From Mesotaenium endlicherianum (Eukaryota; Streptophyta; Zygnematophyceae; Zygnematales; Mesotaeniaceae), in assembly GCA_009602735.1 (NCBI GenBank), contig WELA01003638.1, forward strand, positions 343,606-407,605: a stretch of 64,000 nt of DNA. The letters run 5' to 3'. The translations under genes and the position numbers were made by a program. The notes below the pieces were generated by a model, which was not told where the DNA came from, ran no database searches, and was given only the letters and a program-made list of their open reading frames with translations. Positions 12,085 to 22,959 of this stretch are shown in pieces. Within the stretch, counting starts at the first letter, position 1; each line of letters begins with the position of its first letter.

Positions 12085-12230
12085 GGCGTGCCAGATCTGC
12101 CACCGCCCCGGCCAGGAGGCCAGGATGCTGCTTTGCGACAGCTGCAACCTCGGATTCCACATTGGCTGCCTTGACCCGCCGCTGGTCCGCGTGCCAGCTG
12201 GAGACTGGTTCTGTAGCGACTGCACTACTT
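12085..12230 (+). CDS. PHD finger at the end of the element 1 pol frame
   Basis: The same open frame as the integrase ends with CQICHRPGQEARMLLCDSC, then FHIGCLDPP and GDWFCSDC. This is the full Cys4-His-Cys3 spacing of a PHD finger, including the WFC tryptophan block. PHD fingers commonly read the histone H3 tail. It lies where chromodomain Ty3/gypsy elements carry a chromodomain, so it may steer integration or bind chromatin. The frame ends a few residues later, just before the polypurine tract. Confidence 0.9.
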
Positions 12231-12287
12231 TAGCTTTAGACAGCGATCACAGCCCATCTGCTGGTGGCTGAGAGCTGGGGGGGGAAT

Positions 12288-13412
12288 CAAAACATTTGAC
12301 GCTTGACTGTCGTTTGGCTATAAAGCCACATGTATTATGGACTTCATTGCAGCAAAGCTTGCTTGCGTATTATGCATTGCTTTTGTCGATGATACGCACC
12401 CGACCTCCTCCCGCACGACAGCCGTCATGATTTATTAAGTCGAGGGTGACGTACAAAACCAAGCTCTACGTGTGTGAACCATCAACCTAGGAAGACCAAC
12501 TTTGCATTGACTTTACGCATCCATATGTTGACCTTCTCTAGATTTCCAAGTCAAAGTGTAGCGCGTCGAAGCATCTTCCGAATGGCACCGGTTTCACGTC
12601 ATTTGGTTAATTATCGAGCGAGATAGACGCGATCTAGTCCGCACTCGTTTTGGCACCTAGCGGAACCACACCAAATGGCCAACTGGTGACTCCATGCACC
12701 CAAAGGTGACTATGCTGACTATTCGTGACCCCAAGGACCCCTAGCTTTGTGCGCACAAATCCGCGAGCCCTTTAGACTACATAAGTCTTGCATTTCCATG
12801 GTATAAGTGCATCATTGAGGCTATAACTTGGTGACTGCATCACCTACTCCTAGAGGAAGCTTCCTCAAGTTCCAAATTCACTTTTGAGGCGCTATCTATG
12901 TAGAACTACCCAAGGTAAGCTCCACCAATGAGAGACACTTAGCACATTTTACGTGCTTTGCTTTGATTGGTTTGAGTTATGCTTAGCCTATAGGAGTGCT
13001 AGTACATGCCTTGTACACATTAGTGGACATAGGAGAGCCTCCTAGAGTGACTACATGCATTGGATTCACCGCACACGACGCCGTGTTTCCAAGAGTATAA
13101 GTGCTAGAGATGTCCCTAGAGGAACATCTTTTTAGAAGCCCCATTATGCCAGTTGTAAGTCACAGAGATTATCTCTTGTGTTTTCAGGACCACTTAGTCT
13201 CTTTCTTGTGAAGAGCAAGCCTTGCTGGCTTCCAATCACTAGAAGAACTTCACAAGTGGTGAGCAAAGTCACAGCTTATACCCCCTGCCATAGGACTACT
13301 CTTGAAGATCATGATGTGCTTCCACTGATCTTTTGGGCCAGACTTCATTAGTTGTTTTCCTACCAGATTACAGTCTTGAGATGCTCACTCTGGAGAGTAC
13401 ACACTCCTTAAT
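12288..13412 (+). repeat. Right LTR region of element 1
   Basis: Begins directly after a G-rich polypurine tract with AATCAAAACATTTGACGC. Its first 130 bases (repeat B) are repeated at 13413-13545. The part 12741-13412 is the LTR body shared with the left end. The part 12425-12740 has no partner in the left LTR. Confidence 0.7.
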
Positions 13413-14246
13413 TAAAACATTTGACGCTTGACTGTTGTTTGGCTATAAAGCCACATGTATTCTGGACTTCATTGCAGCAAAGCCTGCTTGCATATTATGC
13501 ATTGCTTGTGTCGATGATACGCACTTGACCTCCTATCCCACAACACTTGGTTCTCTGTGGCCTTGGGAACTCCTTTCTCCTTTGTGCCCTTCTCTTTTCT
13601 TCTTCTCTCTCTCTCTCTTGCGCTCCTTTTGCTGCCTTGGCAAATGTGCGCGGCAAGATGAGGTGAGATCGTGCCTCGCTTGTACCTTATCGAGGCACCA
13701 CGCACGCATGCTTCTCTTCCTCGAGAGTTTCAATGCTGTGTCACACCCCTTACACAAGACTTGCATGCAATCTCGAGTTTGTCACTCGAGTAACTTAACC
13801 TTTCAGTTGGCATGCAAGCCTGGTCAACGTCACAGCCCATGTCCCTTGGGTGGCTGCTTAAGTCGTGGCAATCCCTAAATCCAAGTCCAGCGACAAAGAT
13901 CGCCGTCTAGTCAGCGCTTTTGACCCGGCAACTTTTGCATGTCTGCAGCATATTCAACTTTGCAGCTGACTTGGCATTAACTCCCGGCTTCTTTAACCTA
14001 GTCAACTCCGCGGCTGATCTGTCAATTCTTAGCTTAGTCAGCTTTCCGGCTAGCTGGGCTGTAAAACCCCCAATCTCTTTTGAGCGTCGAGTTTGACCTG
14101 CCTTCTGGTTAAGCTTGCACATGACTTGAACAAGTGCTGACCTGTCGGTGGTCAATAACAGGACTGAAGTCATCGTTGACTTCCGTATCTGCGGCCGTGA
14201 CTTGCGCTGCGCGTAAGCACCGTCAGACTAGTGGCAGTTGCCACAT
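13413..14246. repeat. Repeat B plus repeat C, left copy
   Basis: 13413-13545 repeats the start of the element 1 right LTR (AAAACATTTGACGCTTGACTG). From about 13550, starting GGCCTTGGGAACTCC, it matches 27597-28462 over its whole length in the same orientation, with many differences. Both copies end close to a conserved G(T/C)C(G/A)...CACA edge. The two C copies flank element 2 and may be its old LTRs. Confidence 0.65.
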
Positions 14247-14837
14247 TGATCAAGCCTAACATCATGAACAAGCAAATATGAATGCCTTGGATTTGTGAAC
14301 ATGTGGTGTCGTACTTAGATAGTGGAGATATTGTAAAATTGTTACAATTCATGTGTAAGTGTTTGAAGTTAACTACGACAAAATTAAAATCAAATGGGAA
14401 CATAATTTGTCCCTCATTTATGGAAATACTAATACTTGGCTCACTTCCGATTGGGTGCTATTAGTACAACAAAGATGACTCCAACAAAGATTCCATCACA
14501 CTCTAATACACTGCTGTCGTGCCTAACAGTGTCGGTCCCCTGGCACATGTACGCCTTTCCAGCACGTGTGCCGTCGACCTGGTCGATGTGTCGGTGACTC
14601 CTCTCACGTTTGGACTTTGCCATGGTCAACAAGCCGGTGCAGCTCTGCACGTGCCGGTTGCCTTGGTTGTTTTCCCTTCGCACCTGTGTTGGTGTAATTC
14701 TGCTGTGAGGTTGACCCATGTCTGGTCTTCCTGCACTGAAGCAGGTGCAAGGAGGTGACCATAAGGTGCTTCCGCTCTCAACAGACTCATTCCCATGGTT
14801 CCTTTACAGGACTTGGAAATATAAGCAAAAAGGTTGT
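14247..14837. other. Spacer holding a second copy of repeat D
   Basis: No gene is seen. 14513-14640 matches the left edge of element 1 (5765-5885). The rest is unassigned sequence between repeat C and the 3' end of element 2. Confidence 0.5.
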
Positions 14838-14946
14838 AATCCCTCTTTTTCCCTCACACCCCTCTCTTTCAGCTGGGGCGTCCCTGCCCTTTCCGCTGAA
14901 AGTTATTTATTTTCCAACTTTGCGGCTGGGGGGTTTAAGAAGGCAG

Positions 14947-15090
14947 TCTGGACATTCCCATCGTCCTGCCATAATCTCTTCATCCCCAATGCAGAAGGTG
15001 TACCAACGAGCACCACACTTATCGCAAGTTACCATTGTCTCCTGATCATCCAACACTTTGCAGCTGGCACATGGCGTGGCTGGCACTAAT
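14947..15090 (-). pseudogene. PHD finger of element 2
   Basis: The minus-strand frame reads CASCKVLDDQETMVTCDKCG, then WYTFCIGDEE and GRWECPDCLL, the Cys4-His/Cys-Cys2 pattern of a PHD-type finger with the conserved Trp. The usual His position lies in the WYTFC block. It sits after the integrase, exactly as in element 1. Confidence 0.75.
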
Positions 15091-15179
15091 CCCTCAGGCA
15101 CAACCTTGACCGTAGGATCAATATCTGGCAAATGGCACAACGAGCAATTTTGCACATGGTCTCTTATGGTTTTGCCGTC

Positions 15180-16574
15180 TCAGCCTTCCAGCTCTAAGAT
15201 GCCGTTTCCTAGCACATGCTTTACGCGCAAGATGACTGCACCTGAACAGGTGTCGATGGTAGTCTTGGTCTGCCGCTTTCTGTAAACGAAGTCTCCTTCC
15301 TGAATCTGCGTCATCTGCAGGCGGTAACTCCCATCCCATGTCTTTGCGTGACGCTGGATATCTCTCTTTTGTGCAATTTTCAGATTGTCCAGGGCAGCAG
15401 GCATCATGCGTTCAAATAATGCCTTGCGGCGTACCATAGCTTTTAGCAGTTCCTCAGGGCTGTCCAGGTCTTTCACCTGGTCAATCTCCCGTTTGGTACT
15501 ACTGGGTACTACTGGACTTCTGCCAAACAAAATCTGATATGGCGAATAATCCGCCAGCGCAGCTTGCTTGTTGAATCTGTACCTCATTACCAACCATGGT
15601 AGGGTCAGATTCCAATTGCGCTTGTCATGTTACAGACAATATTTGCGCAGTGCAGACTTCATAGTTTGCACTATCCGTTCCGCTAATCCATCCGCTTGCG
15701 GATTAACTCTGGACGTAGTGCAATGATCAATGAAGTATTTGTCCAAGAGTTTTTAGAATGAACCTTGGAACTCAGACCCTTGGTCTATCAGCACTTCTGC
15801 TGGAGCTCCATGGCGCACAATAACATTGTTAAGGAGCGCTTCCGTGGTCCCTAAACTCTCCTTAGCAGTCAGAGGCACAACCTCAATCCACTTAGAGAAG
15901 TGCTCAATCATAACCATGATGTATTTGTTACCTCGGTTTGATTGCGGGGGTAGCTCACCTGCGAGATCGCAGCTCCAACGGTAACCTAGGTCCATGATTG
16001 GCAAGGGATGCAAGTGTGGGTGTCGATAGGTGAAATCAACTTTGACGCGATCACAGCTTTTGCAGGCTTTGACCACGTCTTCACACTGTTGCTTCATGCC
16101 CCTCCACCATAAAGACAGCTCTAAAAGACTGTATGTCTTTTTGACCCCATAGTGGCCTGTGCTTTCATGCATTTCCTGCACGAGGGCATGCCTTTTGGCG
16201 GGTTCGGGCACCAACTTCTCTTCACCATCCTGTTCGCTTTTGATAAGCTTATTGTGTTTCCAGCAAAACCATTTTGCAAGATGGCTCACCTGGTCCTTCT
16301 CTTTCAGAGATAACCACTCCAGGTCAACTCCTGTCTTCAACCAGTGCATAGTAGCTTGATCTTTCCGGGTCCTTTGACTAAACAGCGGTAGTGGTTCATT
16401 TTCTCCTGACATAACCATTTCAGCTATTTCGGCCAAGCCGGCCGCCAGTTTTGCTGGGCTGCTTTGGTCTTCATCTTCTTGAGCTCCAGTTCTGTCGTCT
16501 GAAGATGGGTCTGGATTCTTGCTGAGTCCATCAGCATCAATGTTTAGCACACCTGCTCGGTGTACTACCGTCAT
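15180..16574 (-). pseudogene. Integrase region of element 2
   Basis: The start (16574) carries the end of the RNase H/tether (HRAGVLNIDADGLSKNP). Then come the zinc-binding part (HESTGHYGVKKTY ... CKSCDRVKVDF) and the core (CDLAGELPPQSNRGNKYIMVM, IEHFSKWIEVVPL, GAPAEVLIDQGSEFQGSF). The C-terminal part (QMTQIQEGDFVYRKRQTKTT) precedes the PHD finger. Close family relation to element 1 is plain from DLAGELP and GDFVY-RRQTK. Confidence 0.8.
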
Positions 16575-16714
16575 CTAATACTCCTGTAGCTTAAGAGCCC
16601 AGCGAGCCAATATTCCAGTGAGGTCACTATCCTTCATCAGCCAAAGTAAAGGCAAGTGATCAATGATCAACGTGAAGGGCCTTCCCCAAAGATACTCTCC
16701 GAAATGTGCAACAG

Positions 16715-17976
16715 TGAAATGAATCTTGCTTATTCAAAATAGATATATTTCATTTAAATATATAAGATCAGAGATAGGTGGAAGCATGTAGAATCAGGGA
16801 GCGATCTTCAACCTTAGAATGAATTTTGTTTACTCATCTATACTCCTTGACTCCCTTACCGTAGTGTGCCATAGTCGCACACTAACACAAGGCACAAGAA
16901 AGAGGCGAGCTTGAGGACTAGAGCTTCTCTTTTAGAAAATCATGGCCTCTTGCCTACCAGGCATACAAGCATGTGTAAGCACATACACAACATCAAGGGA
17001 CTGCATAGCAAAGGCGCTCTCATTCAAATGACCATAAAGTAGCTAAAACACATTCCACTGACTTAGGTACAAAACCATGGAATTTGTCCGCTATGTGACT
17101 CCAAAATGTCAGAGGGCAAAATTCTATCAATACTACTTTAAATTGAGCAAACTTAAAGGCAACGGACGCATCTTGACGAGACCTTTCCAAAAAGTCTTGG
17201 TTTGCTCCATTTGAAGCACAGACAAAGACGCCATGTCAATTTCTGTGAAAGCTGGTCATAATAACGAACCCAAAAGTGCACACATGTTTTGCTAGTAGAA
17301 AATCCGACTCTAAAGCCTACTGTCTAGAATGAGAGACCACAAGATCCCAGCCTGCTATGTACCTAGTGACCACCTGGTTGACCACGGCGCAAGGTGCGCC
17401 GTTTCGTGAGAAACCCGTTAAGTTGAGACCCATGGATCTAGGTATAACAACCATATTATTTGGTCGGTCGACCGAAAACCTACCTGTTCAATTGACTGAC
17501 GACGGCTTCGCCTACCCAGGAGTTCACCGTACAGGTAGGACATCGGTTTACCAAATCTCAGTCAACCTCTCGACTTTCAGTATACTACGGTCACATGTGC
17601 CAATCTACAAATAATTATCTTAATGAATATATCTATCCTCAGCATACTGAGTCCAAGTATACTAACTATTATTATGCGAGCTTACTGGATATCAACCTAC
17701 TGATATTATGTCCTATATATAACTGGTATATAAATCTCAGCCAACTATACTATGATACAAAAGTCATCTTGCTGACCTTTTCAACAAAATGAGCAAACTA
17801 CACTATGATGCAAAAGTCATTCTGCTACCCTTTTTGACAAAGTAAGTAAGCTCGCATTATATCGACATACATTCATTTAGATGAACTTGCACATGTGAGT
17901 GTATTGACATCATACTTATTTAGGGTTGAATTTATGTAAGCAATGAATTAGATATATAATGAATTGATTCATTACA
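16715..17976 (-). mobile_element. Solo LTR (element 4-like family) inside element 2 RNase H
   Basis: 1262 bases bounded on the plus strand by TGAAATGAATC and GATTCATTACA, so on the minus strand it runs TGTAATGAATC...GATTCATTTCA. These are the same ends as the element 4 LTR. Both sides carry the 5-bp target duplication AACAG (16710-16714 and 17977-17981). RNase H sequence of element 2 continues on both sides. It is longer than the element 4 LTR (720), so it is a variant or holds extra sequence. No internal coding region remains. Confidence 0.85.
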
Positions 17977-19990
17977 AACAGCCCACACCACTGCCAGTAA
18001 CTCTTCTTCATAGGATGAGTAATTGCTTTCTGCTCGGTTGTTAGAGCGAGAAGCATAGGCTATCACGTACTCCTCCTCAGGGCTTTCGACCTAAGTGAGT
18101 ACTGCACCAATTCCCACATGACTCCAGTTTGTGTGCAGGTGGAACGACTTTGTGTAGTCTGGCGTTCGCAAGACTGGGGCTGTCACCAGCCTTTCTTTTA
18201 GCTCGCTCATGGCCTTGACCTGGGCTTCTGTCCACACAAAAGGCACATCCTTTTTCAGGAGTATTGTTAAGGGTTTAGCGAATCTGCGATAATTCTTCAC
18301 AAATTTACGATAGTACCCGCTGAGTCCTAGCATGGCTTTCAGCTTAGTTACCATGGTGGGTGCAGGTATCTTGTAGATAGCCTCAGTCTTTACAGCGTGA
18401 GGGGACATAGCATTGTTCCCAATCTCATGTCCTAGATACAGCACAGCCTCAGGGGACATAGCATTGTTCCCAATCTCATGTCCTAGATACGGCACTTGGG
18501 CCTCAAAGAACCTGCATTTCCCAGGATGCAGCGTCATCTGAAATTTCTCTAGGTGCTGGAACACCTTTTCCAAGTGCTCGAGGTGTTGCTGGACTGACTT
18601 ACTAAATACCACAACATCATCAATGTATGGTTTCGCAAAGTCCAGCCCCTCCACCACTTTGTCCATTGTTCTTTGGGAGATAGCAGGGGCATTTTTCAAC
18701 CCAAAAGGCATCACTGTCCACTGCCTTATTCCCTTTGAGCCCAGAAAGCAGTCTTACTGTAACGATCTGAGCTATTTTAGACGTATTTAGGAATATTCTC
18801 CTCATTACCTACAGTACGTTACGCTATTTATCAATATATTATTGATAAATGATTGCATCTTGATATATTATTCGCCACACGTGTGTGCCAACTCATTGAT
18901 GGTCGATTAGCAAAACGATCAAGATGCTATTGCAAAAAGCGTCGTAAAGTAATTTGACTACTTCGCAATAGTTTGACATTATTAATCATAAGGTACTTTG
19001 AATAATTATGAGATGATAACTTAATTAATATTTGACTAGTTAAGTTAATATGATTATCATTATTTTCAGATAAATGCCTAAGTCATAGATTACGGATTTT
19101 CGACGAGTCGTAAAGCCGAACGAAGTCGAAAAGTCAAACAATTATGCAAAGTTACTTTGCATCCAGAAGGATTCAAACCCGCGACTCCTTGTTTGAAATG
19201 TTCATACCTAGCCGATTGGCAAAGTAGTTTTTACGAACTACGTGGGCATGACGAAACGAGGTGTACGCGACTATTTGCGACTACGCGACCGGTCACGTCT
19301 ATTCGAGGAAACTCGTAGACGTGACTACGAACAATCACGTCTATTTCAAAAGTTGAATAGATGTGACTACACCAATTCGGCGCAAAACGATTTGACGCGA
19401 TTCGTCGAAAGTCTCAAAATCTTCACATGGCGTGATTTTGTGCATTCGGTCAAAATGGTCACATCCATTTGACCGTTTTTATTGACATGACCAGTGCCCT
19501 AGGTGGTGACTCGAAGCACTCGATGCCTCACGTTGTGTGGGTATAAATACCCACAAGAGAAATTGTGAGTGCAACTCTCACAAGCACTAATTCTATAGTT
19601 TTGCACGACTCCTTTCTGAACAGCATAGAAAAGTTCGTCACGAATCTCTTGAAAATTAGAATTGTTACACTTACCTCGATCTTTTGTTTTCACAAGGATC
19701 TAGTTGAAGCCTTGGCGCAGATCAATGATGCTGAACACCTTCCCGGTGGTAGCAATAAAGAAGATCCTTTTTGGTGTGGGCATCACGTAGCTATCTGGCT
19801 CAGTGTGGAGGCTTAACCTCCTGTAATCTCCACACATGCAAGTGGCGGTGTAATTGCCATCCTCGTCTTTCTTAGCGACTACCACTGTGGGAGCACCATG
19901 TATAGAGGTTGATTTTTCAACATTGCAAGCTTCTGTAGCTCTTGGCAGGTCTTCTCCACACAGTCCCACTCTGTTTGACTGAGCTTATGT
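17977..19990 (-). pseudogene. Reverse transcriptase region of element 2, split by a solo LTR
   Basis: RT blocks on the minus strand: STSIHGAPTVVVAKKDEDG and FSIIDLRQGFN (19969-19700), then after the inserted solo LTR MPFGLKNAPA, KPYIDDVVVFSK and LHPGKCRFFEAQVPYLGHEIG, the connection block LKAMLGLSGYYRKFV and the RNase H start SFHLHTNWSHVGIGAVLT. A short internal duplication of the LYLGHEIGNNAMSP block is seen near 18400-18480. Confidence 0.85.
18758..19669. mobile_element. Solo LTR with CTTAC target duplication
   Basis: 912 bases from TGTAACGATCTGAG to GAATTGTTACA, terminal inverted TGTAAC/GTTACA, flanked by perfect 5-bp CTTAC duplications (18753-18757 and 19670-19674). It lies inside the RT of element 2. 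A TATA-like GGGTATAAATACCC stands near 19539-19552, which suggests plus-strand transcription. Tandem-like GTGACTAC/CACGTCTATT(T/C) motifs occur at about 19290-19380. No other member of this LTR family is seen in the window. Confidence 0.9.
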
Positions 19991-20194
19991 GGCCCAAGTC
20001 GAATTGGTTTGTGGTTAGTGTGATTTCACACACGTTGGCAGTGGTTCTGCCAATTTCTTCTTTTATAAAAGCAAACAGCTTGCGGTGCTTAGCAACTTTT
20101 CTATTTGTGCTCTTTGCTGGGGTAAGGCCATTTTCCCAATAGCATATGTCTGAGCTTCCGGCTGCTTCTCTCCAGCAAAGGCATCCAATAATTG

Positions 20195-21250
20195 CTACTT
20201 TTGGGATTTAGCTGGAGGTTTCTCATCCTCCCCCTTCCCCTCTAGCTTTTCAGCCTGATTGCTTGGTGGTGGAGTGACAGGCTTCTCAGCCTGCTCCTCC
20301 AGAGACTTAGGCTTGATTACCTTACCCTTGGTTTCTCTACCTTTTCCTTGCGGTCTGCGATTCTCGTGATGCGAGTCAAACTTCAGCCGCCTCTTGATTG
20401 GTTGCCGTAGGAATCTTTCTTTGTCTTGAGGGGTCCAACTGGTACCCATTCCTTCAGCCTCAACTGGTGGTCGTGTGTTGGTCGCTTGCCATCCTGCTGC
20501 GTCATGGGTGGCCGTCCTTGGGTCATTATTCCAACCCCATTGTCGTTCCAAAGTAGTTAGGCGGTCTAGAGTCACCCCTGGATTTTCTCCAAATGGTGGT
20601 GTGACTGTCCAACCACGTGACACAAACCGATGATCCTGTAGATCTGTCAACTCGTTTCGCATCGCATTTTCTTCCACCAAGCGCTGCACTGTCCTCCTCA
20701 AGTCAGTGAGTCCTTGCTCAGTGGTTGTGGGTGCCCGGGGGGCAGGTTTTGCTCCTCCCCACGTTCCAGTGGTGGAAAGCGTAACCATGGGAATGTGAAT
20801 TCCCAAAGCGTCAGCTTTGCGCATGAGACCGGCTTCCCCTTCCTTTTGCAGGATGTCCAAGATAGGCTTTGGTGGGGCGGTGATTCCTTTTGGAGCCCCT
20901 TCCCCTATGAGGTTTCCCTCCATATTTGAGATGGCGGGTCAGTTTCCGTCTGAATGGTGCGTTTCCCTCACGAGCCACTTTTCTTGGCCTGGCATAACTT
21001 AGTGACTTCACTTTGAGATCGGTTTGGACCGAAACGGCAAAAAACGCCCCAGGTGTCGATCTTCGGCCATCTTCGTTTGGATTTTTTCAACGTTAAGCCA
21101 TGCAAAGTGGAGAACATGACCCATTCGCGGCAGGCGAAGATGGTGTTTTCTGGGTCTTTCTGCGCTAAATGCCAAAGAAATGGCATGGGAACGATCTCCA
21201 CCTAATCTCCACATCTGACGCGTAGACATTTGCATCGCCTCGAAGATGTT
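20195..21250 (-). pseudogene. Proline/lysine-rich spacer region before element 2 RT
   Basis: The open stretch 20923-20195 encodes a charged, proline-rich protein part (TAPPKPILDILQKEGEAG ... KEGRETKGKVIKPKSLEE-like, PPPSNQAEKLEGKGEDEKPP). Further up the minus strand a frame with FLWHLAQKDPEN and CREWVMFSTLHGLT may be gag-like. I cannot assign it to a named domain. Confidence 0.45.
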
Positions 21251-22959
21251 CACAACCATGCAGTTTTGGACTAAGTATGGGCACCGTCTTTTGATTGTTT
21301 GTCGTTTAGTTCAAGTGTGGCGATAGCGTTATCATGACTAGTTGGTCATAAAAGTCCAAAAACAATGTAGCAAAACCTAAGTGAGCCTAAGATCACTTGC
21401 AAAAGTTACCGGATGGGGGGGGTCGCCTGACAGGCTCGCTCCCCGTTGCCCGGTCACTTGGTCAAGAAAGCAACAGGCTGAATTCGCTGGGAGAAATGGG
21501 TGGTCTCACTGACCCGCTCCGCGTTGCCCGATTAACTGGCAATAGTTGCCGGGTGGCAAGGGGGGCTTTGACAAGTTTTCTCCCCGTCTCCCCTGGCCTG
21601 GTCCAGTCTGTCACTGGGAGGGGGTCCTTGCCGCAGCCTGCTCGTATTTGATTGGTCGAGTCCCGTGGGTGTATCACTTGATGGTACACCCGCGCCCACT
21701 TGCGAGATTGATAATTTATTTTGACGCGAACACGGGTCACTTCATAGTGTTATGATGTCGGCAGGGCATGCTTGCCCTGCCTTCATTTAAGTTAAGGATA
21801 AAAGAGGGCGACCTTAATTCCTGTCTAAATCCCCCCACCCGTCGATCTCAAACATACGCTCGATAGGATGATATTTTTGCTGTCAAGCGGGCCAAGGAGT
21901 GCAGTGGCCCAGGGTCGAGTGGCGGGGCTGGCCTTCATAGGGCCGTCTCTCGTGTTTCGACCAATAAGATTGTTTTGTATAACCCATATTAATGTTTTCA
22001 GGATAATCCTCGTGTCGTTTCAATACCCGACGGACGAAAAGTCTAATTCAAATTTTACAAGCAGCAACGCATTACAGCAAGTGCTCGATAGGGGGGTGCA
22101 CCTATTTCATGGTTTAGACCCTGCGGGGTTTGGACATGATGGAGATTTTAATCTCCGTGGGGGTTCAAAAGCCACGGAGATATAAACCTACGCGGGGGAT
22201 GGGCCTTTGAGGCTAGGCCTCCCTGCTGGTAAAACCCAGCAAGTAGCCGATTTTGCCAAGCATGCTATGCTCCCCGCTGCCCACGTGCCAAAATGTCTTC
22301 CTGTCCATCATGTCTGTGGTTGCAGCCAGACGCGGTTGGAGCCGCCAATCAAATGAAGTCAAATTTGGATTCTGATTGTCAGGTCGCCGACAAGTGAAAA
22401 CAACTTTTATGTTAAAAGTCAATGGGTTTTCGCTGTCGGAAACGCTCGGCAGACGACTTGACTCTTAAAGTCAGCGCTCAAACTGGTGTCTCCTGATTGG
22501 TTACAGCTTTTTTTCAATTGCATTTCAAAATGTGCTGTGATTGGCCTTGCAATGACGTAGATGCATGTAATTTTTGAATAGTATGCTCCAATTGGCCCTT
22601 CAATGTCGTAGATGCATTGTAACGTCTCCGCTTTCAAGAAGCATGCAGGGGTGTCCATTGAAGGCAAAAGTACACAGCAAAACAGGCCCGAGCGGAGAAT
22701 TGGTATTTCTCCGCTCGTCTCTGGTCATGACATTTCGCCGTTTCCCCACTAGACCAGTCTCAAAGTGTTCCCTTCAATTGCTTCTGTCTTGGCAACACAT
22801 GCACTCACCTCTGGTGGTTGTTGTCGCCTTCTAGACATGAACTACTCGGGTGCGGTGATGCTAGCAGTGGGTGACTTCAAGTCTTCATATAGGTCCGCTG
22901 GGTTGGGCCCCTCCAGCGTTAAGTGGTTAACAACCCAGTCGTTTGTTATGAGCTCTTGC
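21251..22959. other. Non-coding sequence inside the element 2 composite
   Basis: No gene is supported. 21400-21640 holds loosely repeated GC-rich blocks (CTCGCTCCCCGTTGCCCG / CCGCTCCGCGTTGCCCG). 21760-21781 is a perfect 9-bp hairpin (GGCAGGGCA-TGCT-TGCCCTGCC). GGATAAAAGAGGG at about 21796 is a TATA-like box. This may be a decayed LTR of unknown family. Confidence 0.4.

Larger units (their letters stand above)
5765..13412 (+). mobile_element. Element 1: Ty3/gypsy LTR retrotransposon with DNA methyltransferase and PHD finger
   Basis: Order of parts on the plus strand: left LTR region (to about 6595), gag-like frame, C5 DNA methyltransferase, reverse transcriptase, RNase H, integrase, PHD finger, G-rich polypurine tract (about 12276-12287), right LTR region (12288-13412). 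The shared LTR body (5886-6595 and 12741-13412) differs at roughly 20 sites by eye, a few percent, so the insertion is fairly recent. The outer U3 parts of the two LTRs do not match each other. Coding DNA is much more GC-rich than its surroundings. The element is broken, with several interruptions, perhaps four or five, mostly in the first half; the RT to PHD part is largely open. DNMT capture by Ty3/gypsy elements is known in charophytes. Confidence 0.85.
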
